Origin: Streptomyces sp. A2-16
GTDB taxonomy: Bacteria > Actinomycetota > Actinomycetes > Streptomycetales > Streptomycetaceae
Length of the DNA: 64,000 nucleotides
Direction of reading: 5' to 3'
NCBI RefSeq assembly: GCF_018128905.1
Contig: NZ_CP063808.1
Location: 4,154,001 to 4,218,000, forward strand
In this document: positions 1 through 8,911 of the stretch, piece after piece
Numbering within the stretch: the stretch's first letter is position 1
How the letters are laid out: the number at the start of each line of letters is the position of its first letter
Position numbers and translations under genes: made by a program
The notes under the pieces: generated by a model
The model's database searches: none
Told to the model about the DNA's origin: nothing
The model's input: only the letters and a program-made list of their open reading frames with translations

Positions 1-1
1 G

Positions 2-2461
2 CTCGTCTCCGTACGCAGCGGCAAAGTGCTCGACGTCAACGGGTACTCCGTCGCCGACGGCACCCGCATCCAGCAGTGGACCGACCAGAAGACCGCCAAC
101 CAGCAGTGGAAGCTGAAGCCCACCACGGACGGCTACTACGAGCTGGTCAACCGCAGCAGCGGCAAGGTGCTGGGAATAGCGGGCAGTTCGACCGCCAAGG
201 GTGCCCCGGCCGAGCAGCGGACCGACAGCTCCACCACCTCCCAGCAATGGAGGATCAAGGAGGTGAGCGGCTCCGAAGCCGTCACCTTCATCTCCCGCAG
301 AAGTGGCCAGGTCCTGGAGGTCGCCGGAGGTTCCACCGCCGAGGGTGCGGCCATCGTCCAGAATCCGGCCAAGAGCGGCACCAACCAGCAGTGGAAGCTG
401 GTCAAAGCGGCCGCGACTCAGGCGGCCGGACCCTATGTGTGGAAGAACGCCCAGGTGGTGGGCGGTGGTTACGTCACCGGGCTGGTGTTCAACCCGCGTG
501 AGAAGGGACTGCTGTTCGCGCGCACCGACATGGGCGGCGCCTACCGCTGGGACACCGCTGCCGAGCAGTGGATCCCGCTGACCGACCGGTTCGGCGACAA
601 GGACTGGAACCTGCTGGGCATCGACTCGCTGGCCACCGACCCCGTCGACCCCAAGCGTCTCTACCTCGGTGCCGGGACCTACACCAACGAGTGGGCGGGC
701 AACGGCGCGATCCTGCGGTCCACCGACCGGGGCCGCACCTTCAAGCGCACGAACCTGCCCTTCAAGCTGGGTGCCAACGAGCCGGGCCGCGGCGCGGGTG
801 AACGCCTGGTCGTCGACCCCGCCGACCACGACACCCTGCTGCTGGGCACCCGCAAGAACGGCCTGTGGCGCAGCACCGACTACGGCGTGACGTGGACACA
901 GGTCTCCTCGTTCCCGGTCAAGGACGGTGCGAGCAGCGGCGGGGGCATCTCCTTCGTGACGTACGGCCCGGCCGGGAGCAGGACGGTCTACGTCGGCGTC
1001 AACGACAAGTCCACCTCGCTGTACCGCTCCACCGACGGCGGCGGCACCTGGCAGGCTCTCCCCGGGCAGCCCACCGGTCAACTGCCCCAGCACGGTGTGG
1101 TGTCCGGCGACGGTTCGCTGTACCTGACGTACACCAACGCCCTCGGACCCAACGACGTGACAGCGGGCTCGGTGTGGAAGTACACGCCCTCGCGGAGCAC
1201 CTGGAAGAACGTCTCCCCTTCCCAGGGCGGTTACGGGTTCTCCGGTCTGGCCGTCGACCCGCGCAAGCCCTCCACGGTGATGGTCACGACCCTCGACCGC
1301 TGGTGGCCCGAGGACGAGCTGTACCGCAGCACCGACGGCGGCACGACCTGGAAGGCGCTCGCCGCCAAGTCGGTGCGGAACGCCTCCGCCGCCCCTTACG
1401 TCGGTACCGGCATCGGGCACTGGATGACCGCCCTGTCCATCGACCCCTTCAACTCCGGGCACGTGCTGTACGGCACCGGCAACGGCATCTGGCGCAGCAA
1501 GGACGCCACCGCCACCGACTCCGGCGGCACCAGCCACTGGACCGCGGGCGCCCGGGGACTGGAGGAGACCGCGCTGGCGGACGCGATCGCCCCGCCCGGT
1601 GGTGCCACCGTCATCACCGCCATGGGCGACCAGGGCGGTTTCCGCCATGACTCCCTGACCAAGGTGCCCGCCGGACGGCTGAAGAACCCGCTGATGAGCA
1701 ACAGCAGCGACATCGACTTCGCCCAGTCCAAGCCCTCGATGATGGTCCGGGTCGGTCGTGGCGGCGCGCAGGACGGCGCCTGGTCCACCGACGGCGGCCG
1801 CAGCTGGCAGGGCTTCACGGCGGAACCGGTGGGCAGCGCCGACAGCGGCCGCATCGCGCTCGCGGCGGACGGCTCCACCATCGTGTGGACCGAGTCCGGC
1901 CAGGCCCCGTACCGCTCGACCGACCAGGGGGCGAGTTGGTCGAGAGTCGCCGGCCTGGGCACCGACGCCGTGGTCGTCGCCGACCGCTCGGCGGCCCGGA
2001 CCTTCTACTCCCTGTCCGGCGGCACCCTCTACACCAGCACCGACGGCGGTGCCACCTTCACGGCCCGCGCCGCCGGCCTGCCCGACGGCCGGCTCGTGGC
2101 CGTCCCCGGCATAGGCGGGGACCTGTGGATCGCCGGCGGCGGCAAGGGGCTGTCGCACTCCACCGACGGCGGGCGCACCTTCACCACCCTCAGCTCGGTG
2201 CAGTCCGCCTCCGCCCTCGGGTTCGGCAAGGCCAAGCCGGGCACCGGCTACCAGGCCCTGTACCTGATCGGCACCGTCAAGAACGTCACCGGGGTCTTCC
2301 GTTCCACCGACAAGGGCGCCACCTGGCTCCGTGTCAACGACGACGCCCACCAGTGGGGCAACTTCGTCGGCCTCGGCATCGTCACCGGCGACCCCGACAC
2401 CTTCGGCCGCGTCTACGTCGGCACCAACGGACGCGGACTCCAGTACGGCGACCCGTCCTGA
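2..2461 (+). CDS. Secreted xyloglucanase (GH74) with ricin-type lectin repeats, 5'-truncated
   Basis: Glycoside hydrolase family 74 endo-xyloglucanase, expected to act outside the cell on plant xyloglucan. The reading frame is open from base 2, so the start and signal peptide lie outside the window; the GTG at 26 falls inside a lectin repeat and is not the true start. The visible protein opens with three QxW-type repeats (residues ~15-125 counted from 26), a ricin-B/CBM13 beta-trefoil. Then come two propeller-like halves rich in STDGGxTW (BNR/Asp-box) repeats. Family catalytic aspartates are recognisable in RTDMGGAYRWD (about residue 168) and MGDQGGFRHD (about 535). A strong hairpin follows the stop codon. 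The functional link to the cellobiose locus downstream is inferred. Family assignment is firm; exact substrate is not. Confidence 0.9.
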   Translation, partial: LVSVRSGKVLDVNGYSVADGTRIQQWTDQKTANQQWKLKPTTDGYYELVNRSSGKVLGIAGSSTAKGAPAEQRTDSSTTSQQWRIKEVSGSEAVTFISRRSGQVLEVAGGSTAEGAAIVQNPAKSGTNQQWKLVKAAATQAAGPYVWKNAQVVGGGYVTGLVFNPREKGLLFARTDMGGAYRWDTAAEQWIPLTDRFGDKDWNLLGIDSLATDPVDPKRLYLGAGTYTNEWAGNGAILRSTDRGRTFKRTNLPFKLGANEPGRGAGERLVVDPADHDTLLLGTRKNGLWRSTDYGVTWTQVSSFPVKDGASSGGGISFVTYGPAGSRTVYVGVNDKSTSLYRSTDGGGTWQALPGQPTGQLPQHGVVSGDGSLYLTYTNALGPNDVTAGSVWKYTPSRSTWKNVSPSQGGYGFSGLAVDPRKPSTVMVTTLDRWWPEDELYRSTDGGTTWKALAAKSVRNASAAPYVGTGIGHWMTALSIDPFNSGHVLYGTGNGIWRSKDATATDSGGTSHWTAGARGLEETALADAIAPPGGATVITAMGDQGGFRHDSLTKVPAGRLKNPLMSNSSDIDFAQSKPSMMVRVGRGGAQDGAWSTDGGRSWQGFTAEPVGSADSGRIALAADGSTIVWTESGQAPYRSTDQGASWSRVAGLGTDAVVVADRSAARTFYSLSGGTLYTSTDGGATFTARAAGLPDGRLVAVPGIGGDLWIAGGGKGLSHSTDGGRTFTTLSSVQSASALGFGKAKPGTGYQALYLIGTVKNVTGVFRSTDKGATWLRVNDDAHQWGNFVGLGIVTGDPDTFGRVYVGTNGRGLQYGDPS

Positions 2462-2467
2462 CCCGAC

Positions 2468-2514
2468 ACCGGGGCGGGGCCGCAGGTTCACCGAACCCGC
2501 GGCCCCGCCCCGGT
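2468..2514 (+). terminator. Long GC hairpin after the xyloglucanase gene
   Basis: Sixteen-base perfect arms (2468-2483 with 2499-2514) enclose a second 5-bp stem GGTTC/GAACC, separated by a single A/C mismatch. It begins 7 bases after the stop codon. There is no T-tract, as is common for streptomycete terminators. Confidence 0.8.
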
Positions 2515-2668
2515 CGGGTCGACCGCCGTGGCCCGCACACCGAACCCCGGCCCCGATGCCGGCCAGTGCGGGGGTGTGCCACAGGGTCCGCCCTGTGGCT
2601 GTCCCCACCCGCGAATGGGCCGCCAGCCCGAGTGACCTCGGCGTGGCGCCTGCCTAGCGTTGTGGCGC

Positions 2669-3892
2669 ATGGCTATCTCCCTCCTCACCTCGAGGCCGGT
2701 CGGACGCGCAGGAACGGCGGCCCTGTTGGCCGCCCTCGTCCTGCCCGTCGCCCCGGCTGCCGCACAACCGCCCCCGGCCCGGCAGCAGTCCGTGTGCGCA
2801 CCGCACGGCGACCTGCGCCAGGCACTGCGCACCCTGACCGATCGCGACCGGATCACCGGAGCCGCAGTCCTGATCACCGACCCCAACGAAGGATTGCCCT
2901 GCGGGAGTTGGGCCGCGAGTGTCGGGACGGCCGACCTGAGCACGGGCCGCCCCATGAACGTCACCGACCGATTACGGGCGGGCAGTGTCACCAAGACGTT
3001 CACCGCGACCGTCGTGCTCCAACTCGCCGCCGAGCACCGGATCTCGCTCGACGAGCCCGTCGACCGCTACCTGCCGGGTCTCGTCCGGCACAACGGATAC
3101 GACGGCCGCCGCATCACCGTACGGCAGCTGCTGCGGCACACCAGCGGACTGCCCGACTACCTCGAGGCCCCCGAGTGGGAGCACCCCGAACGCCTCCGGT
3201 ACCGCCACTTCGAGCCGCGCGAACTCGTCACCCGCGCCCTCGACCTGCCCCGCCCGAGCGGCTCCTGGCACTACGCCACCACCAACTACCTCCTCGCGGG
3301 AATGATCATCCGCGAGGTCACGGGACATGCGCCGGAGGCGGAGATCACCCGTCGCGTGATCCGGCCCCTCGGGCTGCGCGACACCTACTGGCCCGGGGAC
3401 GACACCCGCATCCGCGGACGGCACTCGCGCAGTTACTTCGCGTCCGAGGACGGCCGCCTCGCGGACGGCACCGCATGGAACACGACCTTCGGCGGAGTCG
3501 GTGGCGCACTCGTCTCCACACCAGCCGACCTGACCCGGTTCGTCACCGCGCTGTTCGGCGGCCGGCTGTTGCCCGCGGACCAACTGGCCGACATGCGGCG
3601 CACGGTGGCCGCCGACCCCGACCGCCTCTGGCCCGGCGCCCGCTACGGGCTCGGCCTGATCACCTCCCCGCTGCGCTGCGGCGGCCTGTGGTGGGGCCAC
3701 GCGGGAACCGTGCCCGGAGGGCACCGGGCGCTGACCGCGGTGGGGCCGGGTGGGCGGAGTGTGGCCGTCGCGCTCAACGAGGTACCGGCCACGCTCCAGG
3801 CCGAACAGGACTTCCTCGACCTCGTCGGGACCGCCTTCTGCGAAGACCCGCCTTCCCGTGCCACACCACCGATCGAAGGGAACCACCAGTGA
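2669..3892 (+). CDS. Secreted serine hydrolase, beta-lactamase / D-Ala-D-Ala carboxypeptidase family
   Basis: Class C beta-lactamase-like serine hydrolase (PF00144), about 407 residues, exported by an N-terminal signal peptide ending near AAAQ. I chose ATG 2669 over TTG 2660, three codons upstream. The SxxK nucleophile motif is S106-V-T-K109. The region usually reading YSN reads YAT within WHYATTNY, so the third catalytic-motif residue is changed. A late HAG (WWGHAGT) matches the KTG-equivalent box. It overlaps the next gene by 4 bases (GTGA), so the two are translationally coupled. Substrate unknown: peptidoglycan stem peptide, D-amino-acid peptide or ester are all possible. Confidence 0.85.
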   Translation: MAISLLTSRPVGRAGTAALLAALVLPVAPAAAQPPPARQQSVCAPHGDLRQALRTLTDRDRITGAAVLITDPNEGLPCGSWAASVGTADLSTGRPMNVTDRLRAGSVTKTFTATVVLQLAAEHRISLDEPVDRYLPGLVRHNGYDGRRITVRQLLRHTSGLPDYLEAPEWEHPERLRYRHFEPRELVTRALDLPRPSGSWHYATTNYLLAGMIIREVTGHAPEAEITRRVIRPLGLRDTYWPGDDTRIRGRHSRSYFASEDGRLADGTAWNTTFGGVGGALVSTPADLTRFVTALFGGRLLPADQLADMRRTVAADPDRLWPGARYGLGLITSPLRCGGLWWGHAGTVPGGHRALTAVGPGGRSVAVALNEVPATLQAEQDFLDLVGTAFCEDPPSRATPPIEGNHQ

Positions 3893-5487
3893 TCCGCTCG
3901 ACTCCCGCGCCGCACGGCGCTTCGGCAACGGCGCGAAAAGCCGCCCTGGGCGTGGCCGCCACCGCTCTCGCCCTCACCGCGTTACCCGCCACCGCTGTCC
4001 CGGCCCAGGCCGCCTCCGACCCCCTCGCGCGCTTCCACCATCAGCGCCTCGACTGGAAGAGCTGCGTGCGCGGCCCCGACGACGCGACCGGCAAGGAGCT
4101 CGAACAGGCGGGCGCCCAATGCGCCGACGTGCGCGTGCCGTTGGACTACGGCGACCCCGACGGCCGCACGATCACCGTCGCGATCTCCAGGATCCGCGCC
4201 ACCGACACCGCCCACCGTGTCGGCCCGCTGCTGCTCAACGGCGGCGGCCCCGGCGGGCAGACGCTCGGTGACCCGCCGTGGGTCCGCGACGCGATGAAGG
4301 ACGTCGCCGCACGCTACGACGTGGTGGGCGTGGATCCCCGCTTCGTCGGCCGGAGCACCCCGCTGGACTGCCACTGGCCGACCGGCTCCGCGATCCGTGG
4401 CGCGGGTGTCGACCGCGCGGGGTTCGACCGCATGACGGCCTTCGCCCAGGACCTCGCGCAGCGCTGCCGACGGCACGAGGGTGACGTGCTGCCGTACGTC
4501 AGCACCCGCAACACGGCACGCGACATGGACGTGATCCGTGCCGCGCTCGGTGAGCGGCGGATCTCCTACCTGGGCTACTCGTACGGCAGTTACCTGGGCG
4601 AGGTGTACACCACGCTGTTCCCCCGCCGCGTCGAGCGGGTCGTCCTGGACGGTGTCGTCGACCCGGACCGCTACGGTCCCCGGCTGCTGCGCGGCAGCGA
4701 GAAGGCCAACCGTCACGCGCTGACGGACTGGGCCTCGTGGGCCGCCGCCCGTGACGCGACCTACGGCCTGGGCCGCACCGGCGGGGCGGTGCTGGCGACC
4801 GTGGACCGCATCCAGGCCGCCGCCGCCCGCACGCCCCTGCGGCTCGGGACGTACCGGGTGGACGAGCACGTCGTTCCCCTCGTCGTGTTCAACGGCCTCT
4901 CGCAGGACAACGACAGCGCCTACGGGGACTTCGCCCAGGGGGTCCAGGACCTGCTGCGGGCGGCGCAGGGGCGACAGGTCACCCCTTCTCCTCGGCTCGC
5001 CGAGGTCCTCGAGTTCATGCTGACCGGCAGCGACTCGCACTACGGCAGCGTCCAGACCTCGATCCTGTGCGGCGACACGGCCGCCCCGAGGGACCCGGAA
5101 GTGTACTGGCGCGACGTGCAACGGGCCCGCGTGCGCGACGCGTTGTTCGGGCCCGTCACGAACAACCTCAACCCGTGTGCCTTCTGGGACCCGCCTCGCG
5201 AACGCCCGACGGCCATCAGGGACGACCTCCCGGCCCTCCTCGTCAACGCCACAGGAGATCCGCGCTCCACCTACGAGGGTGCCACCGCGGTGCGCCGGAT
5301 GTGGCCCTCCTCCCGCCTGGTCACCCTGCGCGGCGCCGACCAGCACGCGGTCTACGGCGTCTACGGTTCACCGTGCGTCGACGCCACGGTCAACGCCTAC
5401 CTCGCCACCGGCCGCCTGCCGGCCATGGATCTCACGTTCGACGCGCGCCCCTCCGGCGCCCGTTCCTCTTCGGTCATGCGCTGTTGA
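3889..5487 (+). CDS. Secreted alpha/beta hydrolase, tripeptidyl-aminopeptidase type
   Basis: S33-type alpha/beta hydrolase of 532 residues, like the Streptomyces Slp/Tap mycelial tripeptidyl aminopeptidases. An Ala-rich signal peptide (residues ~1-40) implies export. The nucleophile is Ser231 in GYSYG, and the oxyanion segment LLLNGGGPGG lies near residue 115. The C-terminal TAP-like region (from about 430) supplies Asp in ATGDPRSTYEG and His in GADQHAVYG. The frame stays open far upstream without coding meaning; the start is GTG 3889, because it overlaps the previous stop as GTGA and is followed by the signal peptide. It probably trims peptides outside the cell together with the upstream serine hydrolase. 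Confidence 0.88.
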   Translation: MIRSTPAPHGASATARKAALGVAATALALTALPATAVPAQAASDPLARFHHQRLDWKSCVRGPDDATGKELEQAGAQCADVRVPLDYGDPDGRTITVAISRIRATDTAHRVGPLLLNGGGPGGQTLGDPPWVRDAMKDVAARYDVVGVDPRFVGRSTPLDCHWPTGSAIRGAGVDRAGFDRMTAFAQDLAQRCRRHEGDVLPYVSTRNTARDMDVIRAALGERRISYLGYSYGSYLGEVYTTLFPRRVERVVLDGVVDPDRYGPRLLRGSEKANRHALTDWASWAAARDATYGLGRTGGAVLATVDRIQAAAARTPLRLGTYRVDEHVVPLVVFNGLSQDNDSAYGDFAQGVQDLLRAAQGRQVTPSPRLAEVLEFMLTGSDSHYGSVQTSILCGDTAAPRDPEVYWRDVQRARVRDALFGPVTNNLNPCAFWDPPRERPTAIRDDLPALLVNATGDPRSTYEGATAVRRMWPSSRLVTLRGADQHAVYGVYGSPCVDATVNAYLATGRLPAMDLTFDARPSGARSSSVMRC

Positions 5488-5519
5488 GCCTGTCCGCGGG
5501 CTATTGTCCGGCGCCATGT

Positions 5520-6410
5520 CGATCACGGGACGGCGGGTGCACTCACGGCGCAACCTGGCAGATCTTCACCCGCCGCATCCTGCCCAACTTCAGCCTGGCC
5601 CAGCGTGCCCCGCCCAACCTCGCCCGTCCTGTCACCCGACCTTCTGCACGGCCCGGTCCGGCGGGCGCGGAGGCCGAAGCCCGACTCGCTGCGTTCGCTC
5701 ACCATGCTGTCTTCGACGGCCAGGTCGTCACCGACGAGGCCCGGCTGCGCCGGATCATCGCCCGCCACGACTCCCACCTGTAACCAGGAGCCTTCCTCGC
5801 CTGCGTCCACAACCCCGACCGCGCCCTGTGCCGTACGCTCCCCGGCCCTGCCGACACACCGGCCATGGCCGACTGCCAGCTGCTGGCCTGCCCTAACGCC
5901 GTGCTCCCCCCCCGCCGACCGCGACGCCATCGTCGGCCACCTCGCTGCCCTGGACACCGCTCTCGGCCAACGGCGATCGCCTCGCCCCCTACGTACGCCA
6001 CCGCCTCGAAGAACAAGGCTGCGAAACGGCCTCCTGCCTTTCCCTGCACGCCCCGGAGACCACGACGTGAAACCCGCTCTGCCCGACACCGATACCGTCG
6101 AGGCCCGCCGTCACCGGACGCCGGCCAACCATCACCCCGGTCGAACGCCACCTCGGCATCCCGCAGGCCACGTTCCACTGCCACTACAAGGAGCTGATTG
6201 ACACCCACTTCCGACTCCGCGTCTCACGGCCCGGCCAGCCCGCGACACCCGACGAAGACCAGCGAACGGACGGAGGCGAACCTGCACCGACTTCGGCAGG
6301 AGGACACGGACCTGGGCCGCACCCTGCCCCTGTACGAGGACGACATCCGGGACCTCACTCTTGGAAGCGTCTGCGCCACGGCGCCATCGTCCACCTCCCA
6401 GGGGTAGACC
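5520..6410 (+). pseudogene. Degenerate recombinase-module remnant (integrase C-terminus plus DUF6262-like partner)
   Basis: No intact gene is present, but segments in all three plus frames read as pieces of two proteins. Segment 1 runs from DGQVVTDEARLRRIIA across an in-frame TAA (5781-5783) into LACVHNPDRALC and MADCQLLACPNAV. A run of C near 5908-5915 then shifts the frame to ADRDAIVGHLAALDTALG, and a second shift gives YVRHRLEEQGCETASC up to TGA 6068-6070. These resemble the Cys-containing tails of actinobacterial tyrosine recombinases. Segment 2 includes TITPVERHLGIPQATFH, then in another frame RLRQEDTDLGRTLPLYEDDI, typical of DUF6262 partners of recombinase trios. At least one stop and three frameshifts are required. 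The family match is from memory and unverified. Confidence 0.5.
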
Positions 6411-6487
6411 CCAGCTGTGACGACACCGCTTGCCTGTGACGGCGTGCGGCAAAGCCGCCCTCGCACACCCGCCACTACATGACTGCA

Positions 6488-7426
6488 TCACCGCACGTGA
6501 CCGGTCTGTTCATTCGCGGCCACTGTCGTGATGTCGGTGTGGAAGGGTTGTGCCTCAGCAGTATCGGCTGCGTGGGTGTCGTTGTGGGGACGACGAGCGG
6601 CCAATGCGGCACCAGCCAGGATCAGCACGATGCCGGCGATCGTGCGAGAGGTGACCGGCTCAGAAAGCAGGAGCACGCCGGAGGCTACGGCAACGATCGG
6701 CGCGACGTAGGTGATGAATGCGGCTCGTGCCGGGCCCTCGGTGGCGATCAGAGCGAAGAACGCTGTGAAGCCGCCGGCGGTGCAGGCCACTCCCAGGCCG
6801 AGTACCGCGAAGGAGGCCTGGGCTGTGACGTGGGGAACCGGTTCGAAGAATGCGGCTATTGCGAGCAACGGACCGGCGGCCAACGTCAGCATGCCCGCAC
6901 TGACGGTCAGCGGTGGAACATCGGGGAAGAGCCGATGCATCAGTACCGCACCGCCCGCGTAACAGGCAGCGCCGGCGAGCACCAGCACGGCACCAGCGCC
7001 TGCGTCCGCCACGCCGAGCAGGACAACGACACCCAGGAAGCCGAGCAGTACCCCGCCCCAGGCCCCTCGCGCCAATCGCTCACGATTTCCCCGGAACACG
7101 CCCAGGGCCAGGATGAACAGCGGCTCGGTGGCGATCAGCACCCCGGTGAGCCCCGACGAAACGGTGTGCTCACCCCACGCGATGAGCGTGAACGGCACTG
7201 CGACCTCCACCACGGCGAGCAGCAGCAGCGGACGCCATCGCTCGCGCAGCAGACGGGGCAGTCCGCGTCGCCAGGCCACTGGCAGCAATACCAGCGCCCC
7301 CAAGGCAACGCGCCCCGCTACGACGCTGAACGGGCCCATGCTTTTCAGTGCCACGCTGATCAGTAGGTAGGGGACTCCCCACAGTACGGACGTGATCAGG
7401 AACAGCCACAGACCACGGCGGCTCAT
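6488..7426 (-). CDS. EamA-family (DMT) transporter
   Basis: Integral membrane protein of 312 residues with about ten hydrophobic helices arranged as two EamA repeats, the drug/metabolite transporter layout. The start is ATG 7426 (MSRRGLW). The last ~35 residues are hydrophilic and probably cytoplasmic. It is divergent from an Lrp-type regulator 143 bases away, a pairing typical of amino-acid or metabolite exporters under feedback control. The exported compound cannot be told from sequence. Confidence 0.88.
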   Translation of the reverse strand: MSRRGLWLFLITSVLWGVPYLLISVALKSMGPFSVVAGRVALGALVLLPVAWRRGLPRLLRERWRPLLLLAVVEVAVPFTLIAWGEHTVSSGLTGVLIATEPLFILALGVFRGNRERLARGAWGGVLLGFLGVVVLLGVADAGAGAVLVLAGAACYAGGAVLMHRLFPDVPPLTVSAGMLTLAAGPLLAIAAFFEPVPHVTAQASFAVLGLGVACTAGGFTAFFALIATEGPARAAFITYVAPIVAVASGVLLLSEPVTSRTIAGIVLILAGAALAARRPHNDTHAADTAEAQPFHTDITTVAANEQTGHVR

Positions 7427-7569
7427 CAGTTCTCCACGAGATCGAAGGGCGTGCCCGGATGAGGCACGTCGAGACCGTACGCAAGGGGATTCCGGGATTG
7501 GAATGCATATCGCGTCGATACAGCCGCGAAGAACTTGCCAAACGTCAAGTCATAGGCTGCTATCGCAGC

Positions 7570-8028
7570 ATGGCGAATCTGGACACCATGGACTGGCAGC
7601 TGCTCGGGCTGCTGCAGGAAGACGCCCGGCTGGGTTTCCGGGAGCTCGCGCGGAGAGTGGGACTCAGCCCACCGGCTGTGGCCGCTCGGGTCCGGCGCCT
7701 GGAGAGCCTTCAGGTGATCACCGGCTATGGCGCCCGAATCGACCCGGCCAAGGCGGGCTGGCCCGTCCAGGCCTTCGTCGTGCTGTCCACCACAGGCGTC
7801 CGCCAGTCTCACCAGACCGCCCACATTGCCCGAGCTGCACCGCACATTCTTGAAGATCACCGCGTCACCGGCACCGACGACCACATCCTGCGCGTGGTCG
7901 CGCACGAGATCGGAGCACTGGAGCCGTTGATCGATCAGCTCAACGAGCTCGGCAAACCGGCGACGTCCTTCGTGCTTTCCTCACCCAAGGCATGGGCCCC
8001 TGTACCTCCACCCACCACATCCGACTGA
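7570..8028 (+). CDS. Lrp/AsnC-family transcriptional regulator
   Basis: A 152-residue regulator: an N-terminal AsnC helix-turn-helix (LLQEDARLGFRELARRVGL then SPPAVAARVRRLE, residues ~10-50) and a C-terminal RAM-type ligand-binding domain (ending near residue 140). An ATG at 7570 fits the family N-terminus (MANLDTMDWQLL). A longer frame from 7459 would add 37 residues unlike the family. It is divergent from the EamA transporter and likely controls it in response to an amino acid. Confidence 0.88.
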   Translation: MANLDTMDWQLLGLLQEDARLGFRELARRVGLSPPAVAARVRRLESLQVITGYGARIDPAKAGWPVQAFVVLSTTGVRQSHQTAHIARAAPHILEDHRVTGTDDHILRVVAHEIGALEPLIDQLNELGKPATSFVLSSPKAWAPVPPPTTSD

Positions 8029-8195
8029 TATCCGTAGCAGCCGAGCTCGCTGTGCCTTGACCCACAGAGGAATTCGTGGCCGCGGGTGTCAGTCCGTACG
8101 CGACGAGCGAGGTGGCGGTGGGCCATCGGTGGCTGGCTCGGTGCCGGTCGGGGATCTGCCGAGGGTTCACCGCTGGGGCAGGCACCAAGAGCAAG

Positions 8196-8813
8196 TCATA
8201 CCCCCAGGACCGCCTGGAGGGCGTGCACCAGGTGCCCGCGCCGGCTCTGTTCGCTGACCGTGAGCGCGGTGACCTCGTCGTCGGCAAACAGTGCTGTGGA
8301 GACGGCCTGCCCCCACAGAATCCGGTACGCCGTGTCAGCGGCTTCCGGACTGGTCCCGAAACGCTCCGCCAGCAAGGCGCTGAACTCCTCCGCGGCCCGC
8401 CTCGTGCTCGCCGCGCCGCGGGCGCGCAGATCGGGGTCGTCGTAGCCGCTGAGCATGAACGCTTGGAAGACCAGCCGGTTCTCGGAGAAGACATCGACAA
8501 ACGCGTCGACCAGGCGGTGCAGCAGAGTTGTGCGGTCATCGACATTCCAGGCCGGCGCGGTGCGCGAGAGCCAGGCGTGCTCGATCTGGGCCAGGAAGCG
8601 GTCCTGGGCTGCCACGAGAAGGTTCCGGCGGTCGACGAATCGATGGTAGATGGCCCCGTTCGACACCCCCGATGCCTTGCTGACGGCAGCGATGGTCAGC
8701 GCTTTGGGTCCCTGACTGCTCAGGATCTGCAGCGCGGCATCGAGCACCTTCGCTGTCGAGTCCTGGCTGCGCGCCTGCTGGGGCCGCCGCATCCCGTCCT
8801 GCTGCTCCGTCAT
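8196..8813 (-). CDS. TetR-family transcriptional regulator
   Basis: A 205-residue TetR regulator. The DNA-binding domain is at residues ~18-65 (LTIAAVSKASGVSNGAIYHRF is its recognition region) and the rest is a helical ligand-binding domain. An AAGGAGA ribosome site lies 7 bases before ATG 8813. It is divergent from the CocE-type hydrolase operon (98-base gap) and is the natural candidate for its repressor, much as PhlH controls phlG in pseudomonads; that analogy is inference. Confidence 0.87.
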   Translation of the reverse strand: MTEQQDGMRRPQQARSQDSTAKVLDAALQILSSQGPKALTIAAVSKASGVSNGAIYHRFVDRRNLLVAAQDRFLAQIEHAWLSRTAPAWNVDDRTTLLHRLVDAFVDVFSENRLVFQAFMLSGYDDPDLRARGAASTRRAAEEFSALLAERFGTSPEAADTAYRILWGQAVSTALFADDEVTALTVSEQSRRGHLVHALQAVLGV

Positions 8814-8863
8814 CGCGGTCTCTCCTTGTCGCGCCTCGTGACAGTCCCAAACCAGAGGGGTTA

Positions 8864-8900
8864 CTCTAATGTCAATTGAAACTGGAGCAGGCGCTCTAAT
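8864..8900. promoter_or_regulatory. Direct repeats CTCTAAT in the TetR/hydrolase promoter region
   Basis: The heptamer CTCTAAT occurs at 8864-8870 and 8894-8900, 30 bases apart (about three helical turns), in an otherwise AT-rich patch between divergent genes. It could be a regulator site or a -10 element for the hydrolase operon. There is no clear palindrome of the usual TetR kind. Confidence 0.3.
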
Positions 8901-8911
8901 TGGAGGTTGTC

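Noticed and set aside
1885..3888. Long plus-strand frame that joins into the aminopeptidase gene
   Set aside because: It overlaps the xyloglucanase and serine hydrolase genes in another frame and has Arg/Pro/Ala-rich composition typical of a high-GC shadow.
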